Below, one piece after another: positions 17,861 through 26,625 of a stretch of DNA of 64,000 nucleotides. Each line of letters begins with the position of its first letter. Positions within the stretch are counted from its first letter, which is position 1. This DNA comes from Photobacterium aphoticum (GTDB lineage Bacteria; Pseudomonadota; Gammaproteobacteria; Enterobacterales; Vibrionaceae): contig NZ_LDOV01000040.1 of assembly GCF_001029435.1 (NCBI RefSeq), forward strand, positions 34,629-98,628, written 5' to 3'. A program made the position numbers and the translations under genes. The notes below the pieces were generated by a model. It saw nothing but the letters and a program-made list of their open reading frames with translations, ran no database searches and was not told the DNA's origin.

Positions 17861-18831
17861 TGTGGCTTGCTCCCGGTCGCCGGAAACTGTACCGACTCGG
17901 CAACACGGCGTGCCGTCGCAGGCGGAATATCCCCGACCACGGTCACTTCTTTGCCTTTGAGCAAGTAGCTGTGCAAGGTACGACGCCCTTGACGCACAAG
18001 CTGCTCACGCACGGTGTAGTTATCGGCTGCCGACACATAAATCGAGAAACTGAACAGGCCGTCGCTATACATTTTGCTTTCAACCGGGCGCTCGGTCATC
18101 ATCAAGCGATGACGATTGCGGGACACCGAATGGAAGCCTTGCGGCAGCCAGTTCACCGTCCAGTCGAGATCGGCTTGCGGTTTAGGTGGCAATTGCACCA
18201 CCGCCGGCAACTCAACGTTTTCTAAACTCTTCAGTACGTCACCCACTTTCGGGTTGATCACGTACGACACGGCACGGTATTGCTCCAGCGGCTCGCCGTC
18301 ACGGTCGAGCAAATCGGCCCGCATCACCAGCTTGCTGCGGGTATCAATCCACAACAGGTAGGAATAGCGCGCGCCGTCTTTCGGAGCAATACGAACCACA
18401 TCACACGGCACGCCCGCTTCACGCGCACGCCCCATGGCAATGAAATCATAATAACCGGCCAGCTCGCTGATGTCGGTTTTCATGATTGGCGGCAACGGGG
18501 CCACCATCTTGTTACTGTCAATCGTGAACGGATCTAACCCCGGCTCAAAGTAACTCACTTCGTTACCGCGTTGGATCACTTCACGTGGCGGGCCACTGAG
18601 GTACACCAAATGGGCATAGGTCTCACCGTTTTCCAGCGCATGACGATAGCGCAACGGCTCTATGCTGTTTTTCTTGATTAGGATGTACGACAACTCATAA
18701 CTGAGCGCACGACTGGCCTCATCCATTTGATGCAACAAAGCCTCTGCGGATGGCTTGACGTCTTCCGCAGAGGCTTGCAGTGGCATCGCAAGGCTGACCA
18801 GTGCCATCACACCGACCAGAATCTTATTCAT
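17857..18831 (-). CDS. rseB: Sigma-E regulatory periplasmic protein RseB
   Basis: Periplasmic protein that binds RseA, shielding it from DegS, and releases it on sensing lipopolysaccharide intermediates or mislocalised lipoproteins. The 324 residues start with a signal peptide, cut after about residue 22 (LQASA-ED). Two MucB/RseB domains follow: the LolA-like N-terminal domain (about 25-200) and the smaller C-terminal domain (about 215-315). It lies 14 bases after rseA. Confidence 0.97.
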   Translation of the reverse strand: MNKILVGVMALVSLAMPLQASAEDVKPSAEALLHQMDEASRALSYELSYILIKKNSIEPLRYRHALENGETYAHLVYLSGPPREVIQRGNEVSYFEPGLDPFTIDSNKMVAPLPPIMKTDISELAGYYDFIAMGRAREAGVPCDVVRIAPKDGARYSYLLWIDTRSKLVMRADLLDRDGEPLEQYRAVSYVINPKVGDVLKSLENVELPAVVQLPPKPQADLDWTVNWLPQGFHSVSRNRHRLMMTERPVESKMYSDGLFSFSIYVSAADNYTVREQLVRQGRRTLHSYLLKGKEVTVVGDIPPATARRVAESVQFPATGSKPQ

Positions 18832-18845
18832 TTACCCGCCATCAA

Positions 18846-19514
18846 TTAATTCGCTTCCAACATCGAACGGTCAATCGAACCGTCTTCGGCGTTCAAGCGC
18901 AATTGTAATTCATAGTCTTGCAGCATGGCGTTAATACGGCGACGTTGTTCCATCACTTGTGCTTCGGTCGGGCCTGCATGACGGTGATTGGCTTGCACCG
19001 AATCACGTGTCAGGCTGACAGGCTCTGCCGTACCCGCAAAAGGAATGGTTTCCAGTACCGGTAATTGCTCACCGCTGGCGATATCCGCCATACCCGGCTC
19101 GTTACCGTTGTACTGCTGCACACCGACAATCACCGCCAGTGACACACTGGCCGCAACCGCCACCTGCCCCAGCTGGGTTAACCAGCTCGGCAGCGTCCAT
19201 TTCGCCTGCTTCGGTGTCGGCTGTGACTCCATCGGCTCGGTACGGGCTTCACGTACGTCTGCCAACTGTACAACCGGTGCCACCTCTTGTGGTGCCATCC
19301 CCGTATGGGCCGGCTCATTGTCCAGCGCCAGTGCTACCTTGGCCGCAATGTCCCATTCCTTTGTTTGCGGTGCTTCCCCGCGCATCACATCCCCGATTAA
19401 AGAGAAGCTCTGCCAGGTTTCTTGACTGTTTTCATCGACAGTCAATGCATTCACAATGCTCTGATCCAGCTCTTCGCCATCTAACAATGCCGAGATTCTT
19501 TCTTTATCAGCCAT
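18846..19514 (-). CDS. rseA: Anti-sigma-E factor RseA
   Basis: Single-pass inner-membrane protein that holds sigma-E inactive. Stress leads to cleavage by DegS and RseP. The 222 residues have an N-terminal sigma-binding domain (about 1-70: ISALLDGEELDQSIVNAL, with WQSFSLIGDVMRGE), one transmembrane helix (about 118-138, VAVAASVSLAVIVGV) and a periplasmic tail that would bind RseB. It is 24 bases downstream of rpoE. Confidence 0.97.
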   Translation of the reverse strand: MADKERISALLDGEELDQSIVNALTVDENSQETWQSFSLIGDVMRGEAPQTKEWDIAAKVALALDNEPAHTGMAPQEVAPVVQLADVREARTEPMESQPTPKQAKWTLPSWLTQLGQVAVAASVSLAVIVGVQQYNGNEPGMADIASGEQLPVLETIPFAGTAEPVSLTRDSVQANHRHAGPTEAQVMEQRRRINAMLQDYELQLRLNAEDGSIDRSMLEAN

Positions 19515-19538
19515 CTTTTTTCACCGTTTGGCCCAACA

Positions 19539-20117
19539 CTATCGCTGTATAAGAGGACGGATGCGTTTTTCAACCGCCTCTCGTGCACGGAAAATACGGG
19601 AGCGCACCGTTCCCACTGGACAATCCATCACTTCTGCAATCTCTTCATAGCTTAAGCCTTCCAGCTCGCGCAACGTGATCGCGGTTTTGAGATCATCCGG
19701 TAATCCTTCGATGGTACTAAAAACAACCCGCTTCAATTCATCTGACAACATTTGGTTCTCAGGGTTCGATATTTCTTTCAGCGCATTACCACTTTCGTAA
19801 TATTCCGCATCTTCTGCATCCACATCGGAGGCAGGCGGACGCCGACCCTGAGCCACTAAGTAATTCTTTGCTGTATTGACAGCTATACGATAAAGCCATG
19901 TATAAAAAGCACTTTCACCACGAAACGTCGGTAACGCGCGGTAGGCTTTAATAAACGCTTCCTGGGCGACATCCGGCACATCACCGGAATTGCTGACATA
20001 CCTTGCCACCAAATTGCAGACTTTGTTCTGGTACTTCACGACCAGTAAATTAAACGCCTGCTTGTCACCACGTTGTACCCGCTCAATGAGTACTTGATCA
20101 GTTTGCTGCTCGCTCAT
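19539..20117 (-). CDS. rpoE: RNA polymerase sigma factor RpoE (sigma-E)
   Basis: Extracytoplasmic-function sigma factor for envelope stress. The 192 residues carry region 2 (about 20-95: NLLVVKYQNKVCNL, DVAQEAFIKAYRAL, WLYRIAVNTAKNYL) and region 4 (about 130-190: TLRELEGLSYEEIAEVM, VGTVRSRIFRAREA). It starts at ATG 20117 (MSEQQTDQ, very like the E. coli protein). AGGAG stands 11 bases before the ATG, which is a long spacing, and a leader reading frame runs over the start (see findings). A sigma-E promoter lies about 160 bases upstream. Confidence 0.99.
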   Translation of the reverse strand: MSEQQTDQVLIERVQRGDKQAFNLLVVKYQNKVCNLVARYVSNSGDVPDVAQEAFIKAYRALPTFRGESAFYTWLYRIAVNTAKNYLVAQGRRPPASDVDAEDAEYYESGNALKEISNPENQMLSDELKRVVFSTIEGLPDDLKTAITLRELEGLSYEEIAEVMDCPVGTVRSRIFRAREAVEKRIRPLIQR

Positions 20118-20558
20118 CCGAGCGTGTACTCCTATGTCTATGACACCCGTAATTCTTACGCGTCCTGGCTAGAGGGAATGAGAGCCAACAACGGGACAGA
20201 CCGCGTCGCCAACGGAGCGACCAAAAAGATCTGCCGTGCCCCACCAAAACAATATGATAAAAATATATGAGCGTGAGCACTATGTCTGACTGGTCGAAAC
20301 CAGCAAAGTTCCGCAGGAAAAAATAATTTCTCAGAAATAGTGCGCGATTTTTCGGCATTAATACCGCAATATTAACGTTTATGTCACGTTCCAGCCGCGC
20401 TGTCATTGTCGGTCTGGCACGGAAAGCTAAGCACCTTAGCGTATATATCGTCGCGCATTATAGCGTTTCATGGATGCAATTTGTGAACCAGTCGTCAAAA
20501 ATGAACAAATGAAAATGAATTTGGTAACATAACCGAATTACCACAGGGATATGAGATC
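20118..20558. other. Divergent rpoE-nadB intergenic region
   Basis: About 440 bases. It holds the sigma-E promoter for rpoE on the minus strand and, in the AT-rich part near 20440-20550, the probable nadB promoter, which I could not pin down. An open frame across the rpoE leader is discussed in the findings. Confidence 0.7.
20279..20312 (-). promoter_or_regulatory. Sigma-E autoregulatory promoter of rpoE
   Basis: On the minus strand, GGAACTT (20306-20312) is followed by a 16-base spacer and TCAGA (20285-20289). This fits the sigma-E pattern of GGAACTT, about 16 bases, then a TCnnA-type -10 element. Transcription would begin near 20279, giving a leader of about 160 bases before rpoE. Confidence 0.8.
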
Positions 20559-22181
20559 ATGATGAAGGAAAATCGAGAACATCAATGTGATGTACTGGTC
20601 ATCGGGAGTGGTGCAGCCGGTCTGTCTCTCGCACTGCGTTTAGCACCCCAGGGCAAGGTCATTGTGCTGAGCAAAGGGCCGCGCAGTGAAGGCGCCACCT
20701 ACTACGCCCAAGGCGGGATCGCCGCCGTGTTTGACGAAGGCGACAGTGTTGACTCCCACGTGGAAGACACCCAGATCGCCGGCGCCCATTTATGCGATGA
20801 AGCGGTCGTGCGCTTTATTGCCGAAAACGCCAAAGATTGTGTGCAATGGCTCATTGATGGCGGCGTCCCCTTTGATCGGGAAGAGTGTGACAGCGATGAT
20901 TCGCCCCGCTACCACCTCACCCGCGAAGGCGGCCACAGCCACCGCCGAATTCTCCACGCCGCCGATGCCACCGGCATGGCCGTTCAGAACAGCCTGCAAG
21001 ACAACGTTCACCACCACCCCAATATCGACGTGCTAGAACGGCACAACGCCCTCGACTTAATCACCAACCAAAAACTCGGTATCACCGACCAGCCTAATCG
21101 TGTGCTGGGTGCCTATATCTGGAACCGAAACCGAGAAGCGGTGGAAACCGTCCGCGCCAAGTTTGTCGTGCTCGCCACCGGCGGCGCGTCAAAAGTGTAT
21201 CAATATACCTCTAACCCTGATGTGTCTTCCGGCGATGGGATTGCCATGGCCTGGCGTGCAGGCTGTCGCGTAGCGAACCTGGAATTTAACCAGTTCCACC
21301 CCACCTGCCTGTTCCACCCGGATGCCCGTAACTTCCTGCTGACCGAAGCCCTGCGCGGAGAAGGCGCGTATCTGCGTCGCCCGGATGGCTCACGCTTTAT
21401 GACTGACTTCGACGAGCGTGGCGAATTAGCCCCGCGTGATGTGGTCGCCCGCGCCATCGACTTTGAAATGAAGCGCCTCGGGGCGGACTGTATGTACCTC
21501 GACATCAGCCACAAGCCCGCTGACTTTGTCATCAAGCATTTCCCGATGATCCACGAAAAGCTGATGACCTATGGCATCGATATCACCAAAGAGCCGATCC
21601 CTATCGTCCCTGCGGCGCACTACACCTGTGGCGGTGTGGTGGTCGACACCCAGGGCTGCACCGATTTAGAGGGGCTGTATGCCATCGGGGAAGTGAGCTA
21701 CACCGGCCTGCACGGTGCCAACCGCATGGCCTCGAACTCCTTGCTGGAATGTGTGGTCTATGCATGGGCGGCGGCCGAAAGCATTGCTGAGCGCATGGAC
21801 AGTGTCAGTCTGCCAGAGAGCTTGCCGGGCTGGGATGAAAGCCAGGTCAGCTGCTCCGATGAAGAAGTCGTGATCCAGCACAACTGGCACGAATTGCGCC
21901 TGTTTATGTGGGACTACATGGGGATTGTGCGCACCACCAAGCGTTTGGAACGCGCAATGCGCCGTATTCAGTTACTGCAAGATGAAACCAATGAGTACTA
22001 CAGCAACTTCCGCGTTTCCAATAACCTGTTAGAGCTGCGTAACCTGCTGCAAGTGGCCGAGCTGATGGTACGTTGTGCCCTTGAGCGCAAAGAAAGCCTC
22101 GGTCTGCACTATACGCTGGATTACCCGGACGCTTCTGCTGAGCCGAAGCCAACCATTCTGACTCCCGCCCAGCCGTGCTGA
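20559..22181 (+). CDS. nadB: L-aspartate oxidase
   Basis: FAD enzyme that oxidises L-aspartate to iminoaspartate, the first step of NAD synthesis. Length 540 from the first of two adjacent ATG codons; the second (20562) is equally possible, with CAGGGA upstream. The FAD-binding start VLVIGSGAAGLSLALRL lies at about 11-27, with SEGATYYAQGGIAA for the flavin. The substrate region has EFNQFHPTCL and LTEALRGEGAYL, and the family motif LHGANRMASNSLLE lies near residue 390. It is transcribed away from rpoE, as in E. coli and Vibrio. Confidence 0.98.
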   Translation: MMKENREHQCDVLVIGSGAAGLSLALRLAPQGKVIVLSKGPRSEGATYYAQGGIAAVFDEGDSVDSHVEDTQIAGAHLCDEAVVRFIAENAKDCVQWLIDGGVPFDREECDSDDSPRYHLTREGGHSHRRILHAADATGMAVQNSLQDNVHHHPNIDVLERHNALDLITNQKLGITDQPNRVLGAYIWNRNREAVETVRAKFVVLATGGASKVYQYTSNPDVSSGDGIAMAWRAGCRVANLEFNQFHPTCLFHPDARNFLLTEALRGEGAYLRRPDGSRFMTDFDERGELAPRDVVARAIDFEMKRLGADCMYLDISHKPADFVIKHFPMIHEKLMTYGIDITKEPIPIVPAAHYTCGGVVVDTQGCTDLEGLYAIGEVSYTGLHGANRMASNSLLECVVYAWAAAESIAERMDSVSLPESLPGWDESQVSCSDEEVVIQHNWHELRLFMWDYMGIVRTTKRLERAMRRIQLLQDETNEYYSNFRVSNNLLELRNLLQVAELMVRCALERKESLGLHYTLDYPDASAEPKPTILTPAQPC

Positions 22182-22204
22182 TCAACCAGTCATCATCGAA
22201 AAAA

Positions 22205-22236
22205 CCAAACACAGGCCACGCGCCTGTGTTTGTCGT
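22205..22236. terminator. Terminator between nadB and ygfX
   Basis: AAACACAGGC (22207-22216) pairs with GCCTGTGTTT (22222-22231) around a 5-base loop. The T run is better on the minus strand, so it may serve both converging genes. Confidence 0.75.
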
Positions 22237-22276
22237 TTGGGGCACGGTGTTGATCGGTATTTATCACTTGGCGCGA

Positions 22277-22828
22277 TTAGCGGTAATCCGTCATGCCGTC
22301 AGGATAGCGAGCAAACAACATCAAGCGGTGGTACGTCTTGGGGCAGCAACTGTCCGGCGCAATCGCCAGCCACGGCCGAGACGATGTCTGCCCTGGCACA
22401 CGCTGCAATTGCATCACCAGCAGCCACGGCGTGCGCACCGTCACGCGCCGCAAACGCCAAGCTTGTCCGCGCCAAGTCACCTGCCCGTCACAGCCGATCA
22501 CCAACCGGCCTTGCTGACGCACATGGCACCACAGCCATTGTTCGGCTTCCAGCCACAGAAAATACAGACAACATACCCCCAGTGACAGCGGTAAGGCATG
22601 GTAATAGAAGGTCAGAATAAGCAGGAAGCACACACAGGAGTAACCGATAACCAGTGCGTAAAAGAGGTGGCGCGAAGGGATCAGCGTGGCATCGGCAAAG
22701 ATTGCACGAGGAGAAGAGTGCGCATGATCGATGAACCGCGCACTCTCTGAACCAGAATGATCAGCGCAGCTTGCTGTTGTTGTGGGCAACGATTTTATCC
22801 ACCATCGCCGCCAACGCAGGGTTGTCAC
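22277..22828 (-). CDS. ygfX: YgfX-family inner-membrane protein
   Basis: Small membrane protein encoded next to sdhE. E. coli YgfX (CptA) has been described as a toxin acting on MreB and FtsZ and as a partner of SdhE. Two close transmembrane segments (about 58-76 and 78-96) and the WCHVRQQGRLVIGCDGQVTW stretch fit the family (DUF1434). The start is uncertain. The frame is open back to a GTG at 22828 inside sdhE, with no good ribosome site. A TTG at 22789 with GGTGG 8 bases upstream is a better choice and would overlap sdhE by 29 bases. There is no ATG before the first membrane segment. Confidence 0.8.
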   Translation of the reverse strand: MTTLRWRRWWIKSLPTTTASCADHSGSESARFIDHAHSSPRAIFADATLIPSRHLFYALVIGYSCVCFLLILTFYYHALPLSLGVCCLYFLWLEAEQWLWCHVRQQGRLVIGCDGQVTWRGQAWRLRRVTVRTPWLLVMQLQRVPGQTSSRPWLAIAPDSCCPKTYHRLMLFARYPDGMTDYR

Positions 22829-23021
22829 TGCGACCGTGCTGCATCACCCATTTGAACAAATCAGGATCATCGCACGTTAGCAGCGCAATGAAATCTTGCT
22901 GTTCGCTTTCAGACAAATCATCAAAACACTCTTCAAAGAATGGCATGATAATCACGTCCAGCTCCAACATACCACGGCGACAAGCCCATTTAACGCGTGC
23001 TTTTTCGTCTGCACTCAACAT
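22761..23021 (-). CDS. sdhE: FAD assembly factor SdhE
   Basis: Promotes covalent attachment of FAD to the flavoprotein subunits of succinate dehydrogenase and fumarate reductase. The conserved flavinylation motif RRGMLELD is present, with FFEECFDDLSE and LLTCDDPDLFKW. I take the ATG at 23021, which has TTGAGGTTG upstream and gives the family length (86 residues). The longer frame to 23108 adds 29 residues with no family support. It overlaps the following ygfX. Confidence 0.96.
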   Translation of the reverse strand: MLSADEKARVKWACRRGMLELDVIIMPFFEECFDDLSESEQQDFIALLTCDDPDLFKWVMQHGRSDNPALAAMVDKIVAHNNSKLR

Positions 23022-23411
23022 TGTTACAACCTCAATTATCTCGCTCAGGGCGGCAGGTTCGGTCACTCCGAACATCGCCATGCCGGCACCTGTTATGGAA
23101 TATGCCACTCATACTAGCAGCCCCTTTTTCACTCGACTATGCGCCAGCGCAAGCAAACCCGTAAGTTGAGATCTGGGTTCGCTTTTGTCACACATGGCAG
23201 GCCCGTCAGTATCTGACTGTTTACCTCGGGTATAGGTGCTGACAAACGGCATAACTCGCTTTAACATAGTCCTAAAAGGGCGCTGTTCTCGCCGGGTATG
23301 ATCACACCCCGCTCTCGAGGGAACCAAAGCGACCCATCCACCCATTTTTTGTCGCCGGGCCCACTGCGTCTTGTGCATGTGCCCGCCGCCATACCGCTAT
23401 TTGGAAAAACT
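23022..23411. other. Divergent sdhE-ygfZ intergenic region
   Basis: About 390 bases without a convincing gene. Frames running through it are extensions of sdhE and ygfZ upstream of their likely starts. It must hold both promoters; GGGTATAGG near 23229 is the only element I noted and is weak. Confidence 0.5.
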
Positions 23412-24389
23412 ATGAGCACTTGGTCTGAAAACTTCACGTTCCCGCCCCTCGCCCTGACGTCAGATGCTGCCCTACCGGCTTTGGCATTGGTGGATTTGAC
23501 AAACTGGGCACTGATCACGCTGATCGGTAATGACAAAAAATCGTACCTGCACGGTCAGGTGACCTGTGATGTGGTCGGCCTGGCGGCGGATGCTTCCACA
23601 CTCGGCGGTCACTGTGACGCCAAAGGCAAACTGCGCACCATTTTCCGTTTGTTCCACCACAATGACGGCTACGGTTTCCTGCAGCGCCGCAGCCTGATGG
23701 ATACCCAACTGCCTGAGCTAAAAAAATACGCCATCTTCTCGCAGGTAGAGATTGCTGCCAGCGATGACGTGCTGCTGGGCCTGGTCGGCACAGACGCGAC
23801 AGCAACCATCGATACCCTGTTTGGCGGTGAAGGGGATGTGCGTGCTATCGACGGCGGTACGGCTGTCAAAATCGATACGCAGCGTTGGATGCTGGCGATC
23901 ACTGCTGAGCGTGCTGTTGCGATCACCACGCAATTGGCGGACAAGGCGATCCTGTGTGACGATACCCTGTGGGATCGTTGTGACATTGAAGCAGGCCTGC
24001 CACGCATTGACGCGGCTACCGAACTGGAATTCATTCCACAAGCCCTGAACCTGCAAGCTCTGGATGCCATCAGCTTTAAGAAAGGCTGTTACACCGGTCA
24101 GGAAACCGTGGCACGCGCGAAATACCGTGGCATCAACAAACGCGCCATGTATTTGGTGAGCGGCCCGGCGACCACTTGCCCGCAAGCAGGTGATGCCCTT
24201 GAGCGCAGCGTGGGTGAAAACTGGCGTAAAGGCGGCACAATTATCGCCGGTTACCGTTTCAGCGACGATCAGGCGATTGCCCTGGTGTGTCTGCCTAACG
24301 ATATGGAGCCTGAGACCCAATTCCGCTTGGCAGGCCAAGACGCCCTGTGGCAGCAACATGCCCTGCCGTACTCACTGGACGAAGCATAA
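23412..24389 (+). CDS. ygfZ: Folate-dependent iron-sulfur maturation protein YgfZ
   Basis: Tetrahydrofolate-binding protein related to GcvT that supports assembly or repair of certain iron-sulfur enzymes, such as MiaB. The signature FKKGCYTGQE, with the functional cysteine, is at about residues 224-233. The folate-site region is LVDLTNWALITLIGNDKKSYLHGQ near the N terminus. I choose the ATG at 23412 (MSTWSENF, 325 residues); the frame upstream to 23298 has no family resemblance. It is divergent from sdhE, another flavin or cofactor maturation gene. Confidence 0.95.
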   Translation: MSTWSENFTFPPLALTSDAALPALALVDLTNWALITLIGNDKKSYLHGQVTCDVVGLAADASTLGGHCDAKGKLRTIFRLFHHNDGYGFLQRRSLMDTQLPELKKYAIFSQVEIAASDDVLLGLVGTDATATIDTLFGGEGDVRAIDGGTAVKIDTQRWMLAITAERAVAITTQLADKAILCDDTLWDRCDIEAGLPRIDAATELEFIPQALNLQALDAISFKKGCYTGQETVARAKYRGINKRAMYLVSGPATTCPQAGDALERSVGENWRKGGTIIAGYRFSDDQAIALVCLPNDMEPETQFRLAGQDALWQQHALPYSLDEA

Positions 24390-24397
24390 GGTTTCCC

Positions 24398-24865
24398 ATG
24401 CAGACCCCAGTGACCGAATTTTTAGCCTTAGAAGGCGTGGAATACCGCCTTCTGCCTCACAGCCAGCCGGCCAAAACCATTGAAGAAGCGGCCCGTGAAC
24501 GCGGCGTCGATCCGCAACACATGGTGAAATCCATTTTGCTGCGCGACATGAGTGGTTTCCACGTACTGGCCTGTGTACCGGGCCCGGCGCAGGTGGATCC
24601 CACCAAAGTGCGCGAGGTCTTTGGCTGTCGCCGCATGACCTGTGCCTCGGCCACCGATGTGGAAAAAGTCACCGGCCTGGTGATCGGTACCGTGGCGCCC
24701 ATTGGCCTGAAACAACCCCTGCCGATCATCTTTGATCACAGCATCACCCAGCACCTGCACGTGAATATCAGCAGTGGGGATCGCATGGCCGGCGTCGAGT
24801 TAGCGACCGAAGATTTACTGTTATTGTGTGATCCGATGCTGGCGGATATTTGCCGTACCGCCTAA
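24398..24865 (+). CDS. YbaK/EbsC-type aminoacyl-tRNA deacylase
   Basis: Single-domain editing protein of the YbaK/ProX superfamily that hydrolyses mischarged aminoacyl-tRNAs (for example Cys-tRNA-Pro or Ala-tRNA-Pro). The 155 residues match a free-standing deacylase. Visible motifs are the lysine region MVKSILLRD (about 44-52), VPGPAQVDPTKV, GTVAPIGLKQPLPIIFD and ISSGDRMAGVEL. I start at ATG 24398 with AAGG nearby, 8 bases after ygfZ. The exact tRNA substrate cannot be told. Confidence 0.88.
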   Translation: MQTPVTEFLALEGVEYRLLPHSQPAKTIEEAARERGVDPQHMVKSILLRDMSGFHVLACVPGPAQVDPTKVREVFGCRRMTCASATDVEKVTGLVIGTVAPIGLKQPLPIIFDHSITQHLHVNISSGDRMAGVELATEDLLLLCDPMLADICRTA

Positions 24866-24881
24866 CGAAGCAGGAGGCTTC

Positions 24882-25820
24882 ATGAACACCATCAACTGGC
24901 GAGGCGTTGATCTGAATTTATTGATCGCGTTTTCTGCCTTAATGGAAACCCGCAGCGTGACCAAGGCAGCCGCCAAACTGTCGATGGGACAGTCGGCGAT
25001 GAGCCATAACCTGTCACGCCTGCGTACGCTGATTGACGATCCGCTGTTTGAACGTCACGGCCACCAGATGATTGCCACCGACAAGGCGTTGGAACTGGCA
25101 CCGGTGGTCGAGCATATTCTCCAGTTGGTGACCTCGGAGATCCTTCAGCCGGGGGATTTCTCACCCGCGCATTATCAGGGGATCTTCCGCATCGGCCTGA
25201 CCGACTACGCCGAACTGCTGTTTGCCCCGGCCTTGTTTGACGCCATTCAACAGCATGCACCGCACAGTCAGCTGAGCTTTTGCAATGTCGACCGCAACAA
25301 CTACCAGCAGGCCGCCGAAGCACAGCAGATCGATGTGATCATCGGCTCAATGAAAGATCTGCCGCGCGAGTTTGATAGCCAATACCTGTACACCGAAGAT
25401 CATGTCTGCCTGTTTGACAGTACCGCCACGGGCCTGTCGACCCCGATTGATCTGGCGCGTTACATTCAAACCCCACAGGCACTGGTAACCCCGGACGGCA
25501 AACTGGCCAGCAACGTCGATAATCAGCTTCAGCAGCAAGGCTTTCAGCGTCATATTGCGGTGGGATCCAGCAGCTTTCTGACCATCCGCCACCTGCTGAC
25601 CGGCCGTAATCTGTTGTGCGTGGTGTCGACCCTGATGGCCAAACTAGATGTGTTTCAGGATACCCTGACCCAGTGCCGCCCGCCGGTCGACATTCCGGAT
25701 TTTGATATCAATATGCTGTGGCTGCGCCGTAATGCCACCCACCCGCGTCAGGAATGGCTGCGCCAATGCGTGCACCAAACCATTACCGCGAGGGTCAATG
25801 AGCTACGTCAACTCAACTAA
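24882..25820 (+). CDS. LysR-family transcriptional regulator
   Basis: The 312 residues from the ATG at 24882, which follows a strong AGGAGG. The winged helix-turn-helix covers about 1-65 (LLIAFSALMETRSVTKAAAKL, then GQSAMSHNLSRLRTLIDDPLF), and the periplasmic-binding-protein-like effector domain about 90-300. The DPLFERHGHQMIATDKALEL run is typical of the group that includes NodD and LeuO. It follows the YbaK-type gene by 16 bases and may be cotranscribed with ygfZ. Target genes and ligand are unknown; the family usually controls a neighbour, but none here is obvious. Confidence 0.9.
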   Translation: MNTINWRGVDLNLLIAFSALMETRSVTKAAAKLSMGQSAMSHNLSRLRTLIDDPLFERHGHQMIATDKALELAPVVEHILQLVTSEILQPGDFSPAHYQGIFRIGLTDYAELLFAPALFDAIQQHAPHSQLSFCNVDRNNYQQAAEAQQIDVIIGSMKDLPREFDSQYLYTEDHVCLFDSTATGLSTPIDLARYIQTPQALVTPDGKLASNVDNQLQQQGFQRHIAVGSSSFLTIRHLLTGRNLLCVVSTLMAKLDVFQDTLTQCRPPVDIPDFDINMLWLRRNATHPRQEWLRQCVHQTITARVNELRQLN

Positions 25821-25860
25821 ACGCCCCCTCGCTGTCGTACAAAGCCGATACGCGAGCCAT

Positions 25861-25899
25861 AAAAAAACGGTGTCACGTTCTACGCGACACCGTTTTTCT
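25861..25899. terminator. Bidirectional terminator between LysR gene and nqrM
   Basis: AAAAACGGTGTC (25863-25874) and GACACCGTTTTT (25886-25897) form a long stem with T runs on both sides, placed between converging genes. Confidence 0.92.
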
Positions 25900-25933
25900 T
25901 TTTCAGCCCATTGCTTATGCAACCAAAGCGGCC

Positions 25934-26146
25934 TTATTTGTCCGCAGACAGCTGGCTCTGACCCGGCTCTTGGATCTGATACAACTTGTGCTCGTCACAC
26001 GGCTCTTTGCAGTTGCACTCTTTCTCTACGCCCACATTCGCCAGACCACCACAGCTGCCCTGAATGGTTTTCTTCTTCACCACCCAGCCAATGGCCATGC
26101 CGCCAATCACCAACAGAAACACCACAACGGTTAACAGGTACGTCAT
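25934..26146 (-). CDS. nqrM: NqrM, maturation factor of the sodium-pumping NADH:quinone reductase
   Basis: The 70 residues match NqrM (DUF539): one N-terminal transmembrane helix (about 3-23), then SCGGLANVGVEKECNCKEPCDE, with the SCGG motif and the CxC/CxxxC cysteines. NqrM is needed to deliver the iron between subunits NqrD and NqrE of Na+-NQR. In Vibrio it usually follows nqrF and apbE. Here it is the last gene of a cluster with a NifX-like protein and a DUF134 regulator, overlapping the NifX-like gene by four bases. The C-terminal 20 residues are extra and have no recognisable motif. Confidence 0.9.
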   Translation of the reverse strand: MTYLLTVVVFLLVIGGMAIGWVVKKKTIQGSCGGLANVGVEKECNCKEPCDEHKLYQIQEPGQSQLSADK

Positions 26147-26622
26147 AGCTTAAATCCTCCGATTTTGGTCAGCCCTTTCAACGCGGCTGCGCCCAGTGAG
26201 CGGGTACCGATCTTCGGCGCCGCCGGAGCGGCTTTTTTGCTGCCGCAGCCACAACCACAGCCGCCTTTTTCACGCTTACACGGGCGACCTTGCTCGGCGG
26301 CCGTTAGGGCTTCACGGGGTGCAGCACCACTGAGTACATCGGCCACCGCACTGCGTGACGGGACACGGAACACGGCAAAGCCAGCATTGAGCAAACGCGC
26401 CAGCGAGCGCTGACCCACGTTACCCAAAATAATAGTCGACACATTCTGCTCGGCCAATTGGCGCTGGATCAGCTTTTTATGCTTGCATCCTACCGCCTTG
26501 CTGCCCGCGTTTTCAATGTCCGCCAACAGCTGCCCTTGTTCATCATACACTTTAAACGCCGCCGCCTTGCCGAAGTGACCCGCCACTTCTTGCCGTGGCG
26601 TTACTGCAATTGCAAATGCCAT
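26143..26622 (-). CDS. NifX/NafY-type dinitrogenase iron-molybdenum cofactor-like protein
   Basis: The 159 residues begin with the NifX/NifB-C fold (about 1-100: FAIAVTPRQEVAGHFGKAAAFKVY, the conserved GHFGKA region, VSTIILGNVGQRSLARLLNAG). In nitrogen fixers such domains carry iron-molybdenum cofactor precursors, but no nitrogenase gene is present here. A cysteine-rich tail (CKREKGGCGCGCGSKK, about 114-129) could bind metal or a cluster, and a positively charged end follows. It lies between the DUF134 regulator, 3 bases upstream, and nqrM (overlap of four). A metal- or iron-sulfur-carrier role is an inference. Confidence 0.85.
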   Translation of the reverse strand: MAFAIAVTPRQEVAGHFGKAAAFKVYDEQGQLLADIENAGSKAVGCKHKKLIQRQLAEQNVSTIILGNVGQRSLARLLNAGFAVFRVPSRSAVADVLSGAAPREALTAAEQGRPCKREKGGCGCGCGSKKAAPAAPKIGTRSLGAAALKGLTKIGGFKL

Positions 26623-26625
26623 TTG

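Noticed and set aside
17767..18225. Plus-strand frame opposite rseC and rseB
   Set aside because: Antisense shadow; His/Arg-rich translation typical of GC-skewed complement, no ribosome site.
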